A DNA stretch of 64,000 nt, taken from NCBI RefSeq assembly GCF_030159595.1, contig NZ_BSKJ01000005.1, positions 62,001 through 126,000 on the forward strand. The letters run 5' to 3'. Below, one piece after another: positions 44,594 to 54,780 of this stretch; the stretch's first letter is position 1, and each line of letters starts with the position of its first letter. The DNA is from Pseudomonas putida (GTDB taxonomy: Bacteria > Pseudomonadota > Gammaproteobacteria > Pseudomonadales > Pseudomonadaceae). The translations under genes and the position numbers were made by a program. A model generated the notes under the pieces. That model did no database searches. It was not told the DNA's origin and was given only the letters and a program-made list of their open reading frames with translations.

Positions 44594-45787
44594 TTACTGG
44601 TCGGGGCTGTCGATGGTCAGGCGCTGGGTAGCCTGGGTGGCGCTGGGCAGCGGTGCGCCCTGACCAATCCACTCGCCATGGGTAGGCTGGCCAGCGCGCG
44701 AGACACGTGCAACCAGTTGGACTTCGGCAAATTGCGACAGTTTCATCTGCGGCATCATTGCGTCAGCATCGGACAACTCCACCTCGATCGGCAACTGCGC
44801 CACCGTCACCCGCTTGGCCGCCAGCGGCATGGGCGGGCCATTGCTGGCGCGGGCGAAGATGAACACGGTGTCGTCCGGCTTGACCTTGTCCTTCAGCGCC
44901 GCCGCCAGCTCCACCCGCACTTTCAGACGAGCCGACGCGGGGGTGGGCGCTGCTTCTGCCACAGCACCACCCAGGCGCTCGACGGCGCGGTCGATACCGC
45001 CCTGCAGGGCATCACGCGATGCGTCACCTTCCGGCAACTGCGCCAGCAGGCGCTTCCAGTAGTCGATGGCTTCCTGGTAACGCTCACCTTCGAAGGCAGC
45101 AATGCCGCGCAGGCCCAGGCTGGTCACTTCGTTGGGGTCGGCCTTCAAGGCTTCGTCAGTCAGTGCCTGCAACTGCGGATTCCACTGTTTGTCGGCAGCA
45201 AAATACAGGGCCTGAGCCCATTGCCCCAACAGCTCGGGCTGGCGGCCTGCCAGGGCCACGGCCCGCTCGAAGGTGCGCGCCGCATCAGCCGGGCGCTGCT
45301 CGGCCATGTAAGCACGGCCCAGGAAGTACATGGCTTCGGCCGAATCCGGCTGGGCCTGCACCACGCGCTCCAGGCGCGTGGTCATTTCTTCCATCGACTT
45401 CGGCGCCTCGGCGAATTCCTGGGTCAAGGCCACCTTGTCGGCCGAACCAAAATGCAGGTACAGCCCCAGCGCCATCAGCGGTACCAGCACAGCCGCCAGC
45501 AGCGGCAGGGCCTTGCCCAGATGGCCTTGGCGTGGTGCCTCGGCGCCTTCGGTATCGGCCAGCAACTCGCGGGCAGCCTCGTCACGGCCCTTGCTCATCT
45601 GCGCCTCATCAAGCACGCCCGCAGCCTGCTGGGCGGCCAGTTCGGCAACGCGTTCCTGGTACAGGGCCACGTTCAGGGCGGTGCGGTCTTCTTCCTGCTG
45701 GCGACGACGGCCACGCAGGATAGGGATCAGCAAAAAACTGAGGGCAGCGAGCAGCAGCAGGCCCGCGCTAAGCCAGAATTCAATCAT
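44594..45787 (-). CDS. ccmI: Cytochrome c maturation protein CcmI
   Basis: A 397-residue membrane protein with two N-terminal helices ([20 protein letters not shown] and, after a cytoplasmic loop, [19 protein letters not shown]) and a periplasmic TPR-containing domain ([20 protein letters not shown]). CcmI chaperones apocytochromes to the haem ligation complex CcmF/CcmH. The start 45787 overlaps ccmH by 8 bases. It is the last gene of the ccm operon. Confidence 0.93.
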   Translation of the reverse strand: MIEFWLSAGLLLLAALSFLLIPILRGRRRQQEEDRTALNVALYQERVAELAAQQAAGVLDEAQMSKGRDEAARELLADTEGAEAPRQGHLGKALPLLAAVLVPLMALGLYLHFGSADKVALTQEFAEAPKSMEEMTTRLERVVQAQPDSAEAMYFLGRAYMAEQRPADAARTFERAVALAGRQPELLGQWAQALYFAADKQWNPQLQALTDEALKADPNEVTSLGLRGIAAFEGERYQEAIDYWKRLLAQLPEGDASRDALQGGIDRAVERLGGAVAEAAPTPASARLKVRVELAAALKDKVKPDDTVFIFARASNGPPMPLAAKRVTVAQLPIEVELSDADAMMPQMKLSQFAEVQLVARVSRAGQPTHGEWIGQGAPLPSATQATQRLTIDSPDQ

Positions 45788-46256
45788 GGGTCTGTTCTTT
45801 TTCCAGCAGTTTGGCGAGACGCTCGCGTTCTTCGGCAGACAATTCATTGCCGCCCTGCACAGCCGTACTGCGGCGCCGGCGCACGATCACTGCCAGTACC
45901 ACGAAACCACCCGCCAGCAAGATTCCCGGGCCAAACCACAACAGCCAGGTGCGCCCGCTGAGCGCCGGCTTGTAGCGCACGAAGTCACCATAGCGGTCGA
46001 CCATGAAGTCGACGATCTGCTGGTTGCTCTTGCCCTCGCCGAGCATGCGGAAGATTTCCCGGCGCAGGTCGGCGGCAATCGGTGCGTTGGAATCAGCAAT
46101 GTCCTGGTTCTGACACTTGGGGCAGCGCAGTTCCTTGGTCAGTTGCTGATAGCGCTCGCGCTCGGCCTCGTCTCGGAACTGGTAGGTGTCGATGGCCGCC
46201 TTGGCCACGCCGGCCAGGCACATGCCCAGCACGGCAGCTGCCAGCCAACGCCTCAT
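45780..46256 (-). CDS. ccmH: Cytochrome c maturation thioredoxin-like CcmH
   Basis: A 158-residue protein with a signal peptide/anchor and the redox motif in [20 protein letters not shown], followed by [20 protein letters not shown] and a C-terminal membrane helix. It reduces the apocytochrome CxxCH. It overlaps ccmG by 4 bases. Confidence 0.95.
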   Translation of the reverse strand: MRRWLAAAVLGMCLAGVAKAAIDTYQFRDEAERERYQQLTKELRCPKCQNQDIADSNAPIAADLRREIFRMLGEGKSNQQIVDFMVDRYGDFVRYKPALSGRTWLLWFGPGILLAGGFVVLAVIVRRRRSTAVQGGNELSAEERERLAKLLEKEQTHD

Positions 46257-46789
46257 GGCTTGGCCTCATCGACCAGGCCCTGGTAAAGCGGGGCCAGCTG
46301 TTCGCGCCAAACGGTGGCATCGACAATGCCCACATGCTTGTAGCGGATGATGCCCTTGGCGTCGATCAGGAAGGTTTCCGGCGCGCCGTACACGCCCAGG
46401 TCCAGGCCCAGGCTGCCCTGCTCGTCGCGGATATCCAGCTGATAAGGGTTGTGGAACTCGGCCAGCCATTTTTGCGCGGCGGCATTGTCGTCCTTGTAGT
46501 TGACCCCGTGAATTACCACGCCCTGCTGGGCCAGCTGGTTCAGGTACAGGTGCTCGACCTTGCACGACGGGCACCAGGTGGCCCACACGTTGACCAGTGC
46601 CGGACGGCCCTGCAAGTCGGCCTGGGTCAGGGTACGATCACCCTGGGTCGAGGCCAGCGAGAACGCCGGGAAGGGTTTGCCGATCATTGCCGAGGGCAGC
46701 TCATCGGGCTTGAGGAACAGCCCTTTGTAGAGGAACACCGCCACCAGCAGGAACACTGCCAGGGGGACTACCATGATCCAACGCTTCAT
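46253..46789 (-). CDS. ccmG: Thiol:disulfide interchange protein CcmG/DsbE
   Basis: A 178-residue membrane-anchored thioredoxin-like protein with active-site ATWCPSCKVEH, an N-terminal anchor (MVVPLAVFLLVAVFLYKGLF) and the family GVYGAPETFLIDAKG cis-Pro region. It keeps CcmH reduced. It overlaps ccmF by 4 bases. Confidence 0.95.
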   Translation of the reverse strand: MKRWIMVVPLAVFLLVAVFLYKGLFLKPDELPSAMIGKPFPAFSLASTQGDRTLTQADLQGRPALVNVWATWCPSCKVEHLYLNQLAQQGVVIHGVNYKDDNAAAQKWLAEFHNPYQLDIRDEQGSLGLDLGVYGAPETFLIDAKGIIRYKHVGIVDATVWREQLAPLYQGLVDEAKP

Positions 46790-48774
46790 GCAGCTGCTCC
46801 AGACACGCCCAGGGCATCACGCACCCGGGTCTTGACCTTGACGCGGTAGCGCCGGTCGAGGGCCGCCAGCAACCCGCCCAGGCCAGTCAGCAGACCGCCC
46901 AGCCAGATCCAGCGGACATAAGGCTTGATATGTACGCGCACGGCCCAGGCACCGTTCTCCAGCGGTTCGCCCAGGGCGACGTACAGGTCGCGGGTAAAGC
47001 CTGCATCGATGCCGGCTTCGGTCATCATCGACTGCTGCACGGTGTACAGGCGCTTCTCCGGGTGCAGGGTGGTGATTTCACGGCCATCACGGCTGACCAC
47101 TACGGAGCCCTTGTCGGAGATGAAGTTGGGGCCTTCAAAGTGCTTGGCCCCTTGGAACAGGAAGTGATAACCGCCCAGCTCCACGCTTTCACCCGGGGCC
47201 ATGCGCAGGTCGCGTTCGGCACTGTTGTTGCTCGACAGCACCACGCCCAGCGCGCACACCGCCAGGCCCAGGTGCGCCAGCTGCATGCCCCAGTAGCTGC
47301 GGCCCAGGCCGGGCAAGCCCTTGAGCAGGCCCTTGTGGCGGGTCTTGTCGAGGATGTCGCGCAGCCCGCCAAGCACCACCCAGGCGGCCAAGGCGAAGGC
47401 GGTCAGGGTGGGCCAGTCGAAGTCATCGACGATAAAGCCGGCAACCGGAGCCAGGATGGCGCTGCCGATCAGCACCGGGGTCATCATGCTGGCCAGCCAT
47501 TTGCCCGGGGTGTCCTTCCAGCGCACCACCACGCCCACGCTCAGCACCACCATCAGCAGCGCCATCAGCGGCAGGAACAAGGCATCGAAGTACGGCGGGC
47601 CGACCGACAGCTTCGCCCCGGTGAGGGCATCGAGCACCAGCGGGTAAAGGGTGCCGAGCAGAATCATCGACGCCGCCACCACCAGCACCAAGTTGTTGGC
47701 CAGCAGCAGCGTCTCGCGCGACCACAGGGCGAAGCCGACCTGGCTCTTGACCACCGGTGCGCGCAGGGCGAACAGGGTGAGCGAACCACCGACCACGAAC
47801 AGCAGGAAGAACAGGATGAAAATGCCCCGCGACGGGTCAGCGGCAAACGCATGCACCGAGGTCAGCACACCAGAACGCACCAGGAAGGTACCCAGCAGGC
47901 TCAGCGAGAACGCGGCAATGGCCAGCAGCACGGTCCAACTCTTGAACACCCCGCGCTTCTCGGTTACCGCCAGCGAGTGGATCAGTGCCGTGCCCACCAG
48001 CCAGGGCATGAACGAGGCGTTTTCCACCGGGTCCCAGAACCACCAGCCACCCCAGCCCAGTTCGTAGTAGGCCCACCACGAGCCCAGGGTGATGCCCACG
48101 CCCAGGAAGGCCCAGGCGACGATGGTCCACGGCCGCGACCAACGCGCCCAGGCGGCGTCCAGGCGACCGCCGAGCAAGGCGGCGATGGCGAAGGCGAAGG
48201 CCACCGAGAACCCCACATAACCCATATAAAGCATAGGCGGGTGAACGATCAGGCCAAAGTCCTGCAGCAACGGGTTGAGGTCGCGACCATCGGTCGGCAC
48301 TTGTGGCAACAGGCGCTGGAAGGGGTTGGAGGTGATGATCAGGAAGCTCAGAAAGCCCACGCTGATCATGCCCATCACCGCCAGCACGCGGGCCAGCATT
48401 ACCTGCGGCAACTGCCGCGAGAACACCGACACGGCAAAGGTCCAGCCGCCGAGAATCAACGCCCACAGCAGCAAGGAACCTTCGTGGGCGCCCCACACGG
48501 CGCTGAACTTGTAGTACCAGGGCAAGGCGCTGTTGGAGTTGCTGGCGACGTAGGCGACCGAGAAGTTGTCGGTCATGAAGGCATGGGTCAAACAGGCGAA
48601 GGCAAAGGCCAGGAAGGCGAATTGCCCCCACGCCGCCGGCCGCGCCAAGCTCATCCACAGGCTGTCGCCACGCCAGGCGCCGAGCAGCGGCACGCTGGCC
48701 TGCACGGTGGCAAAGCAGATGGCCAGGATCATCGCCAACTGGCCAAGTTCAGGGATTACCAGCGCAGCATTCAT
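46786..48774 (-). CDS. ccmF: Haem lyase CcmF
   Basis: A 662-residue polytopic membrane protein that ligates haem to apocytochromes. The WWD domain is [20 protein letters not shown], with flanking histidines in [15 protein letters not shown] and elsewhere. Length and the many membrane segments match CcmF. It overlaps ccmE and ccmG by 4 bases each. Confidence 0.97.
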   Translation of the reverse strand: MNAALVIPELGQLAMILAICFATVQASVPLLGAWRGDSLWMSLARPAAWGQFAFLAFAFACLTHAFMTDNFSVAYVASNSNSALPWYYKFSAVWGAHEGSLLLWALILGGWTFAVSVFSRQLPQVMLARVLAVMGMISVGFLSFLIITSNPFQRLLPQVPTDGRDLNPLLQDFGLIVHPPMLYMGYVGFSVAFAFAIAALLGGRLDAAWARWSRPWTIVAWAFLGVGITLGSWWAYYELGWGGWWFWDPVENASFMPWLVGTALIHSLAVTEKRGVFKSWTVLLAIAAFSLSLLGTFLVRSGVLTSVHAFAADPSRGIFILFFLLFVVGGSLTLFALRAPVVKSQVGFALWSRETLLLANNLVLVVAASMILLGTLYPLVLDALTGAKLSVGPPYFDALFLPLMALLMVVLSVGVVVRWKDTPGKWLASMMTPVLIGSAILAPVAGFIVDDFDWPTLTAFALAAWVVLGGLRDILDKTRHKGLLKGLPGLGRSYWGMQLAHLGLAVCALGVVLSSNNSAERDLRMAPGESVELGGYHFLFQGAKHFEGPNFISDKGSVVVSRDGREITTLHPEKRLYTVQQSMMTEAGIDAGFTRDLYVALGEPLENGAWAVRVHIKPYVRWIWLGGLLTGLGGLLAALDRRYRVKVKTRVRDALGVSGAAA

Positions 48775-49226
48775 GGCTTGGCCTCCCCGCCCGTGGCGGC
48801 CTGGCCGCTTTCCTTCAGGGCCTTGGTGACCTCGGGCGGCATGTACTTCTCGTCGTGCTTGGCCAGCACTTCATCGGCCACTACCACGCCTTCGGCGTTG
48901 ACCTTGCCCAGCGCGACAATGCCCTGCCCTTCACGGAACAGGTCGGGCAGGATGCCGCGGTAGGTGATCGGCACCGACTTGTTGAAGTCGGTGACCACGA
49001 AGCGTACGTCCAGCGAGTCGGACGAGCGCTGCACCGAGCCCTTCTCGACCATGCCGCCGGCACGGATGCGGGTGTCCAGCGGCGCTTCGCCGTTGGCGAT
49101 CTGAGTGGGCGTGTAGAACAGGTTGATGTTTTGCTGCAGTGCGCTCAAGGCAAAGCCGACGGCAACCCCGACGCCGACCAGCAGGCCGACGATGAGCAAC
49201 AGGCGTTTCTTGCGCTGCGGATTCAC
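48771..49226 (-). CDS. ccmE: Haem chaperone CcmE
   Basis: A 151-residue periplasmic haem carrier. The N-terminal anchor is [20 protein letters not shown]. The covalent haem His124 and Tyr128 lie in [13 protein letters not shown]. The start is GTG 49226, overlapping ccmD by 4 bases; the longer frame has an implausible Pro/Arg-rich tail. Confidence 0.95.
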   Translation of the reverse strand: MNPQRKKRLLLIVGLLVGVGVAVGFALSALQQNINLFYTPTQIANGEAPLDTRIRAGGMVEKGSVQRSSDSLDVRFVVTDFNKSVPITYRGILPDLFREGQGIVALGKVNAEGVVVADEVLAKHDEKYMPPEVTKALKESGQAATGGEAKP

Positions 49227-49399
49227 TGGTTGTTCTCCCGGCGCAAACGGCGCGCCTCTTCTTGCAGGTAGCGACGGCGGGCCAGCAGCGGCGCGGCGAC
49301 ATTCAGCGCCAGCACCGCCAGGCAGATACCATAGGCCGACCACACATACAGGCCATGGTGGCCCATGGCGAGAAAATCACCGAAGGTGGCAAAACTCAT
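49223..49399 (-). CDS. ccmD: CcmD small membrane protein
   Basis: A 58-residue protein with one helix ([20 protein letters not shown]) and a basic tail ([20 protein letters not shown]), typical of CcmD, which aids CcmABC in holo-CcmE release. The start 49399 overlaps ccmC by 4 bases. Confidence 0.92.
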   Translation of the reverse strand: MSFATFGDFLAMGHHGLYVWSAYGICLAVLALNVAAPLLARRRYLQEEARRLRRENNQ

Positions 49400-50163
49400 T
49401 GTGCGGCCCTCCGCCCCAGGCTGTTCAACACTTCGTCCTTGACCCAACTGGCGCGCGCCTCGCGCTTGAGCACTTCAAGGCGCATGCGCAACAGCAGCAC
49501 GGCGCCGAAGAAGCAGTAGAAACCCAGCGCCGTGCACAGCAACGGCAGCCACATTTCTGCGGGCATCGCCGGTTTTTCGGTCAGGGTGAAGGTGGCGCCC
49601 TGGTGCAGGGTGTTCCACCACTCCACCGAGTACTTGATGATCGGGATGTTCACCACGCCGACAATCGCCAGCACCGCGCAGGCCTTGGCCGCACTGTCAC
49701 GATTACTGATCGCCTGGCCCAACGCAATAATGCCGAAGTACAGGAACAGCAGGATGAGCATGGACGTAAGGCGGGCATCCCACACCCACCAGCTACCCCA
49801 GGTCGGCTTGCCCCAGATCGCGCCAGTGACCAGCGCCACGGCGGTCATCCAGGCACCGATCGGCGCGGCACATTGCAAGGCGACATCGGCGATTTTCATT
49901 TTCCACACCAGCCCCACCACCCCGGCCACCGCCAGCAGCACATAGCAGGACTGCGCCAACATTGCCGCCGGCACATGAATGTAGATGATGCGGAAGCTGT
50001 TGCCCTGCTGGTAGTCCTGAGGGGCGAAGGCCAGGCCCCAGGTGATGCCGACCAGCAGCAGGAGCACGGCAGCACCGGCCAGCCATGGCAGCATGCGGCC
50101 GCTGATGGCATAGAACCATTTGGGGGAGCCCAGCTTGTGGAACCACGTCCAGCTTATTTTCAT
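49396..50163 (-). CDS. ccmC: Haem exporter/ligation protein CcmC
   Basis: A 255-residue six-helix membrane protein with the WWD motif ([20 protein letters not shown]) and periplasmic histidines ([24 protein letters not shown]). It loads haem on CcmE. Start 50163 gives the usual [19 protein letters not shown] terminus. Confidence 0.95.
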   Translation of the reverse strand: MKISWTWFHKLGSPKWFYAISGRMLPWLAGAAVLLLLVGITWGLAFAPQDYQQGNSFRIIYIHVPAAMLAQSCYVLLAVAGVVGLVWKMKIADVALQCAAPIGAWMTAVALVTGAIWGKPTWGSWWVWDARLTSMLILLFLYFGIIALGQAISNRDSAAKACAVLAIVGVVNIPIIKYSVEWWNTLHQGATFTLTEKPAMPAEMWLPLLCTALGFYCFFGAVLLLRMRLEVLKREARASWVKDEVLNSLGRRAAQ

Positions 50164-50209
50164 CAGGGTACATCCAGGGTATTGGCCGGGCTTGAAAGCC
50201 CGGGACTCG

Positions 50210-50878
50210 TTATTCGCCAACGCTGATCTTCAGGCCGGCCGCTATCGCAAAGGGTGCCAGGGTCACGGCCAGGGCCGTGAGGCTGGCGAGCCAGAGCAGG
50301 TGGCCGGTTGCCGGCATATTTTGCAACGCCGCTTGCAACGCACCACTGCCCAGGATCAATACAGGGATATACAACGGCAGAATCAGCAACGCCAGTAACA
50401 AACCACCGCGCTTGAGGCCGACCGTCAGCGCCGCACCCACCGCACCCAGAAGGCTCAGTACCGGCGTACCCAGCAGCAGCGAGCCAAGCAGCACCGGCAG
50501 GCAATGGCTCGGCAGCCCCAACATCAGCGCCAGCAGCGGCGCCAACAATACCAGCGCCAGCCCGGAAAAGATCCAGTGCGCCAGCACCTTGGCCAGCACC
50601 AGCAGCGCCAGTGGGTGCGGCGACAGCACCCATTGCTCCAGAGAGCCGTCTTCGAAATCGCTGCGGAACAGGCCGTCCAGCGACAACAGTACCGCCAGCA
50701 ATGCCGCTACCCAGACCAGGCCAGGCGACAAGGTTTGCAACAATTGGCTTTCCGGGCCAACCGCCAACGGGAACAACGCCACGACGATGGCGAAGAACAC
50801 CAGCGGGTTGGCCAGCTCGGCCGGACGGCGGAACAGCAGGCGCGCTTCGCGGCGCAACAACAAGACGAATACGCTCAT
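50210..50878 (-). CDS. ccmB: CcmB ABC-transporter membrane subunit
   Basis: A 222-residue membrane protein ([40 protein letters not shown]), the partner of CcmA. About six helices. Start 50878 overlaps ccmA by 4 bases. Confidence 0.95.
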   Translation of the reverse strand: MSVFVLLLRREARLLFRRPAELANPLVFFAIVVALFPLAVGPESQLLQTLSPGLVWVAALLAVLLSLDGLFRSDFEDGSLEQWVLSPHPLALLVLAKVLAHWIFSGLALVLLAPLLALMLGLPSHCLPVLLGSLLLGTPVLSLLGAVGAALTVGLKRGGLLLALLILPLYIPVLILGSGALQAALQNMPATGHLLWLASLTALAVTLAPFAIAAGLKISVGE

Positions 50879-51507
50879 GCCGCCCATTGCCCCAGGTTCA
50901 GTTCACGGTAACCGGAGGGCTTGCGTTCCAGCGTGTGGTGGGTGGTCAGCACCACTGTGCCACCCTGTTCGCAATGGGCCGCCAGGTGTGCTTCCAGCTG
51001 TGCCACGCCCTGCTTGTCCAGGGCCGTGAACGGCTCGTCAAGAATCCATAGCGGCGGGCAGGCCAGGTGCAACCGGGCCAAGGCCACGCGCCGCTGTTGG
51101 CCGGCGGACAGGGTATGGCAGGGTACGTCTTCGAAACCACGCAGGCCAATGGCCTCCAGCGCCGCCCAGATCGCCTCACGGCTGGCAGGCTGGTGCAGGG
51201 CGCACAGCCAGGTGAGGTTTTCTTCGGCGGTGAGCAGGTCCTTGATGCCGGCGGCGTGGCCGATCCACAACAGGATGCTGGCCAGGGCATGGCGCTGCTC
51301 GGCCAGAGGCTTGCCGCCCAGCAGTATCTGCCCGGCCGTCGGCTGCATCAGCCCGGCCAGCAGGCGCAGCAGGCTGGTCTTGCCACTGCCGTTGGGGCCG
51401 CTGATCTGCAGCATATCGCCAGCACCCAGCTCGAAATCGAGCTGCTCGAACAACAGGCGCCAGTCGCGCTCGCAGGCCAGGCCTGCGGCTTGGAGGTGAA
51501 GGGTCAC
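50875..51507 (-). CDS. ccmA: CcmA ABC-transporter ATPase
   Basis: A 210-residue ATPase with Walker [13 protein letters not shown], signature [14 protein letters not shown] and Walker [12 protein letters not shown]. It powers release of holo-CcmE with CcmBCD. It is the first gene of the operon and divergent from the FliK-like gene (163 bases apart). Confidence 0.96.
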   Translation of the reverse strand: MTLHLQAAGLACERDWRLLFEQLDFELGAGDMLQISGPNGSGKTSLLRLLAGLMQPTAGQILLGGKPLAEQRHALASILLWIGHAAGIKDLLTAEENLTWLCALHQPASREAIWAALEAIGLRGFEDVPCHTLSAGQQRRVALARLHLACPPLWILDEPFTALDKQGVAQLEAHLAAHCEQGGTVVLTTHHTLERKPSGYRELNLGQWAA

Positions 51508-51658
51508 GGTTTCGCCTTATCTTTGTAGGGCTTCAGTGCGGCGTCGCCTGAAGCCCTGTGTCTCAAGTCGCCCCCAGCGCTGCCGTTATACTGGCAACCA
51601 CGGGCGCTCGGCATTATTACACGCGCCGCCGCGCTGCCAAGAGGCCGGGTTCGACAGG

Positions 51659-51668
51659 TTGTATACAA
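51659..51668. promoter_or_regulatory. TTGTATACAA palindrome abutting FliK-like start
   Basis: A perfect copy of the purine-locus palindrome ending two bases before the ATG at 51671. Its extended form GTTGTATACAATCA is identical to that before puuE. It would cover the ribosome-binding position, so a DNA-level role is uncertain. Confidence 0.35.
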
Positions 51669-51670
51669 TC

Positions 51671-53227
51671 ATGACTGAAATCAATAGTCTCGCTGCACAA
51701 ACCGCAGTCAATACCCAAGCCATGAAGGCCGGTATGACCGGCGAACTGCTGCGCCTGACGCAACCGCAGCCTGGCTTGATGGCCCCTGGCGAGACCGCAC
51801 AGGCCGAAGTGGTTGCGATGCGGCAGGTGGGCAGCGACTTTCAGCTGGTGCTACGGCTGATGCAGGCCAACGGCCTTCAGACCCAACTGCAGGCCAGTGC
51901 CAGCCAGCCCCTGCCCCAAGGTAGCCAGATCACCGTCAGCCAGACCGAAAGCAATCATCTGGCGATCATGCTGCAGCAGGCCAGCGCCAGCCAGGTCGCC
52001 ACCCTCACCCGCCTGGACACCAGCAAGGTGCCCGTCGGCACCCTGCTGCAAGGCAAGGTCATGACCAACCAGCTACTGCCCCAGGCCGCTGGCCAGCCTG
52101 CGGCCTACCGGGCGCTGATCAGCCTGCTCAACAGCGCCCAGGCCGGTGCCACCCTGACCGTGGACAGCCCGCGCCCGCTGGCTATCGGCAGCCTGCTCAG
52201 CGCGCTGGTGCAGGGTGACCAGTCACTGCGTTTCGTGCCTCTCAGTGGCAGGCAGGACCAGCTCAACATCGCCCAGCAGCTGCTAACCCAGCAAAACCGC
52301 CAAGCCTCGTTGCCCGGCCTGCTCAACGCCCTGCAACAGATGACCCGAGACCCTGGCATCGATGGCGACCTGCGCGCCAGCGCCGAACGCCTGTTGGTCA
52401 GCCTGCCAGACGCGCGCCAGCTGGGCGATGCGAAAGCGGTTGCCCAGGCCTTGAACAACAGTGGCGCTTTCCTTGAAGCGAAACTGCTGGGTGGCTTTCC
52501 TGCCAGCGTCGCCACCGATCTGAAGGCGCATTTGTTGCGGCTGGTCGCCCAGGCTTCGACCACGCCGTCCGGCACGGCCAACCTTGCACCAGCCAGCCTG
52601 GCCGTGACCATGCCGGCACTGGCCCGCAGTGCGCTGGGCATGCTCGAACGGGTCAGCCCCAGGCCGCAGCCGGGGGCGTTCCCGCTGCCCTCGCGCCTGC
52701 TCAAGGCCCTGGAAGACGAAGGCGACCTGCAACAACTGCTGCGCCTTGCCGCTGCGGCAATTTCGCGCCTGCAAAGCCATGCCATGAGCAGCCTGCAACA
52801 GACCGGAACGCTGGAAAACGGCACCCTGCAGACCACCTGGCAAACCGAAGTGCCGATCCGCCACGGCCAGGAATTCATCCCGTTGCAGGTCAAACTGCAA
52901 CGCGAAGAAACCCCGCAGCAGCAGGCCGACCGCCAGCATGAAGCACAAGACCCGCTGCAAGCCCTTTGGCGCATCGAGCTGGCCTTCGACCTGTCGCCAC
53001 TCGGCCCCGTGCAGGTACAGGCACAACTGAGCCAAGGCCGCCTGAGCGGGCAACTGTGGGCAGAGCGTGAGCAAACCGCCAGGCTGATCGACACCCAGCT
53101 CGGCGCCCTGCGCGAGCGCCTGCTGGCACGTGGCCTGGACGTCGGTGACCTGGAGTGCCACCCTGGCACGCCGCCACAAGGCCCGCGCACGCGGGTAGAA
53201 CAACGTTGGGTGGATGAAAACGCATGA
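51671..53227 (+). CDS. FliK-family flagellar hook-length control-like protein
   Basis: A 518-residue Gln/Ala/Leu-rich protein. The C-terminal domain (about residues 400-505) matches the FliK Flg_hook domain (ELAFDLSPLGPVQVQAQLSQ, GQLWAEREQTARLIDTQLGA, LRERLLARGLDVGDLECHPG). The long N-terminal part is low-complexity. ATG 51671 is the natural start (MTEINSLAAQT) although the ribosome site (ACAGG) is 12 bases away. It is coupled to an FlhB-tail-like gene. It may be a second hook-length control protein and not the main FliK. Confidence 0.82.
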   Translation: MTEINSLAAQTAVNTQAMKAGMTGELLRLTQPQPGLMAPGETAQAEVVAMRQVGSDFQLVLRLMQANGLQTQLQASASQPLPQGSQITVSQTESNHLAIMLQQASASQVATLTRLDTSKVPVGTLLQGKVMTNQLLPQAAGQPAAYRALISLLNSAQAGATLTVDSPRPLAIGSLLSALVQGDQSLRFVPLSGRQDQLNIAQQLLTQQNRQASLPGLLNALQQMTRDPGIDGDLRASAERLLVSLPDARQLGDAKAVAQALNNSGAFLEAKLLGGFPASVATDLKAHLLRLVAQASTTPSGTANLAPASLAVTMPALARSALGMLERVSPRPQPGAFPLPSRLLKALEDEGDLQQLLRLAAAAISRLQSHAMSSLQQTGTLENGTLQTTWQTEVPIRHGQEFIPLQVKLQREETPQQQADRQHEAQDPLQALWRIELAFDLSPLGPVQVQAQLSQGRLSGQLWAEREQTARLIDTQLGALRERLLARGLDVGDLECHPGTPPQGPRTRVEQRWVDENA

Positions 53228-53562
53228 GCCAGAAGCACACACGCCAGGCCATTGCCCTGAGCTACGACGGCCAGCAGGCCCCCACCCTCAGCGCCAAGGG
53301 TGACGATGCCTTGGCCGAAGCTATCCTGGCCCTGGCCCGCGAACACGAGGTGCCAATCTACGAAAATGCCGAGCTGGTGCGCCTGCTGGCGCGCCTGGAG
53401 CTGGGTGAGCAGATCCCGGAGGCCTTGTACCTGACCATCGCCGAAATCATCGCGTTTGCCTGGCAACTTCGCGGCAAAGTCCCGTACGGCTTCGACGATT
53501 CACCGACAGGCGAACGTGACGTGACAGAGGTGCTTGCGCGCCTGCCTGGCCCGCCAGGCTGA
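53224..53562 (+). CDS. FlhB C-terminal-domain-like protein
   Basis: A 112-residue protein resembling only the cytoplasmic FlhB/YscU C-terminal domain (TRQAIALSYDGQQAPTLSAK, ILALAREHEVPIYENAELVR, LGEQIPEALYLTIAEIIAFA). The membrane part and the NPTH autocleavage motif of true FlhB are absent. It overlaps the FliK-like gene by 4 bases, mirroring the functional FliK-FlhB interaction. Confidence 0.85.
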   Translation: MSQKHTRQAIALSYDGQQAPTLSAKGDDALAEAILALAREHEVPIYENAELVRLLARLELGEQIPEALYLTIAEIIAFAWQLRGKVPYGFDDSPTGERDVTEVLARLPGPPG

Positions 53563-54780
53563 GCCATAGGGCCAGCACTATTTACCACTCCCCTGCCAAT
53601 CAGCCGGTCGATGCTGTGGTTTTCCCAACCCACGGAGACCGACATGGCCACCACGCACATCAATGCGGCTGGCGTGCAGTTCGTACGCAACCACCTCGCC
53701 ACCCTTCCCCGCCCCGACCGCGAGGCCAAGCGCGCAATTGCTGCCTGGCTTGCCACCCAAGGGGTACACCTGGACCCAGACCTGATCGATGTCGTCACGC
53801 TGCATGTTCACCCTGATGGCATCGCCAGTTACCAGGCCAAAGTCGTACAGCGCGTCAGCCTCACCCAAGCGGTGCTGATGAACTGGCAAGGTGAATCCAA
53901 CAACGACTTCTTCGGCGGGCTGTTCAGACAACCCTGGGCCGGCACGTTGCCGGACGATGGCCCGATCACACTGGTCGACCACTTTCCCCCACAGCCCATT
54001 TACGACAACGGCGCCTGGTACGCGGTGTTCAATGGCCTGTTCAAGCGCAGCACACCCGCCCGTTACGATCACTCGACACTGCTCGACATCCGCGCCGAAG
54101 CCTTGCAAAGCCACATAGAAGCGCTGGACTTTCACACCCTCTACAAGGCGACACTCGATACCTACTGGCGCGAGCAACTTGCTGACTATCGCTTGAGCTG
54201 CAAACTCAACTTCATCGCAGCCTGCAACAAGCAAGTCAACGAAGGCAGCCTGAGTGATGCCGCTCGCATGCTGGCCTGGCGCGCGGCCGAACTGATTCCT
54301 CAGGGCAAGGGGCTACGCCTTAGCACGCTGAGCATCTACGGCTATGCCGCCACCGACCTGCTTTACATCAACGACGCCGGCAGTGGCTTGACCCTGCTCT
54401 ACGCCCCCGGCAACAGTTCACCGCTACTGGAGTTCGCCAGCGAAGACCTGTTGAAAGACTGGGTTGGCAAAACGTGCAAGGACGCCGCCGGGCGCCAGGC
54501 ACTCAAGCAACACTTCCGCTTGGCCGACGGCCCACAGGGAATAGACTTCAGTGGCCTGGATACCGCCTTGGAAGGCCTGGGTGTTTATCCGCGCAGCCAT
54601 CGCCTGCCACCCGAACACGGCTTTTTCAACAACGACGGTACATGGCCACCGCGTACTTACGTCAACTACCGCCCAGGCAAGTACAACCCACGCATTACCG
54701 GCGATCTTTTCCAGGCCATGGCCGAGCGAATGCGCCAACGCTGCTACGACGATGCCGACTTTCTGATCACCAGCGACGCG
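53563..54780 (+). repeat. Direct repeat, unit 1 (5' leader and N-terminal region of toxin copy 1)
   Basis: From about GAGCCATA before the gene to roughly codon 380, the DNA is highly similar to 56384-57600. Long identical runs cross the ribosome site and the start codon. Limits are by eye. Confidence 0.8.

Noticed and set aside
46930..48963. Long open frame (677 codons) on the plus strand opposite ccmF
   Set aside because: The His/Gln/Arg-rich translation without any domain, fully opposite ccmF, makes it a compositional shadow.
53611..53643. Upstream in-frame ATG (MLWFSQPTETD) as start of toxin copy 1
   Set aside because: The GGAG ribosome site lies between it and the later ATG at correct spacing for 53644. 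The same holds for copy 2.
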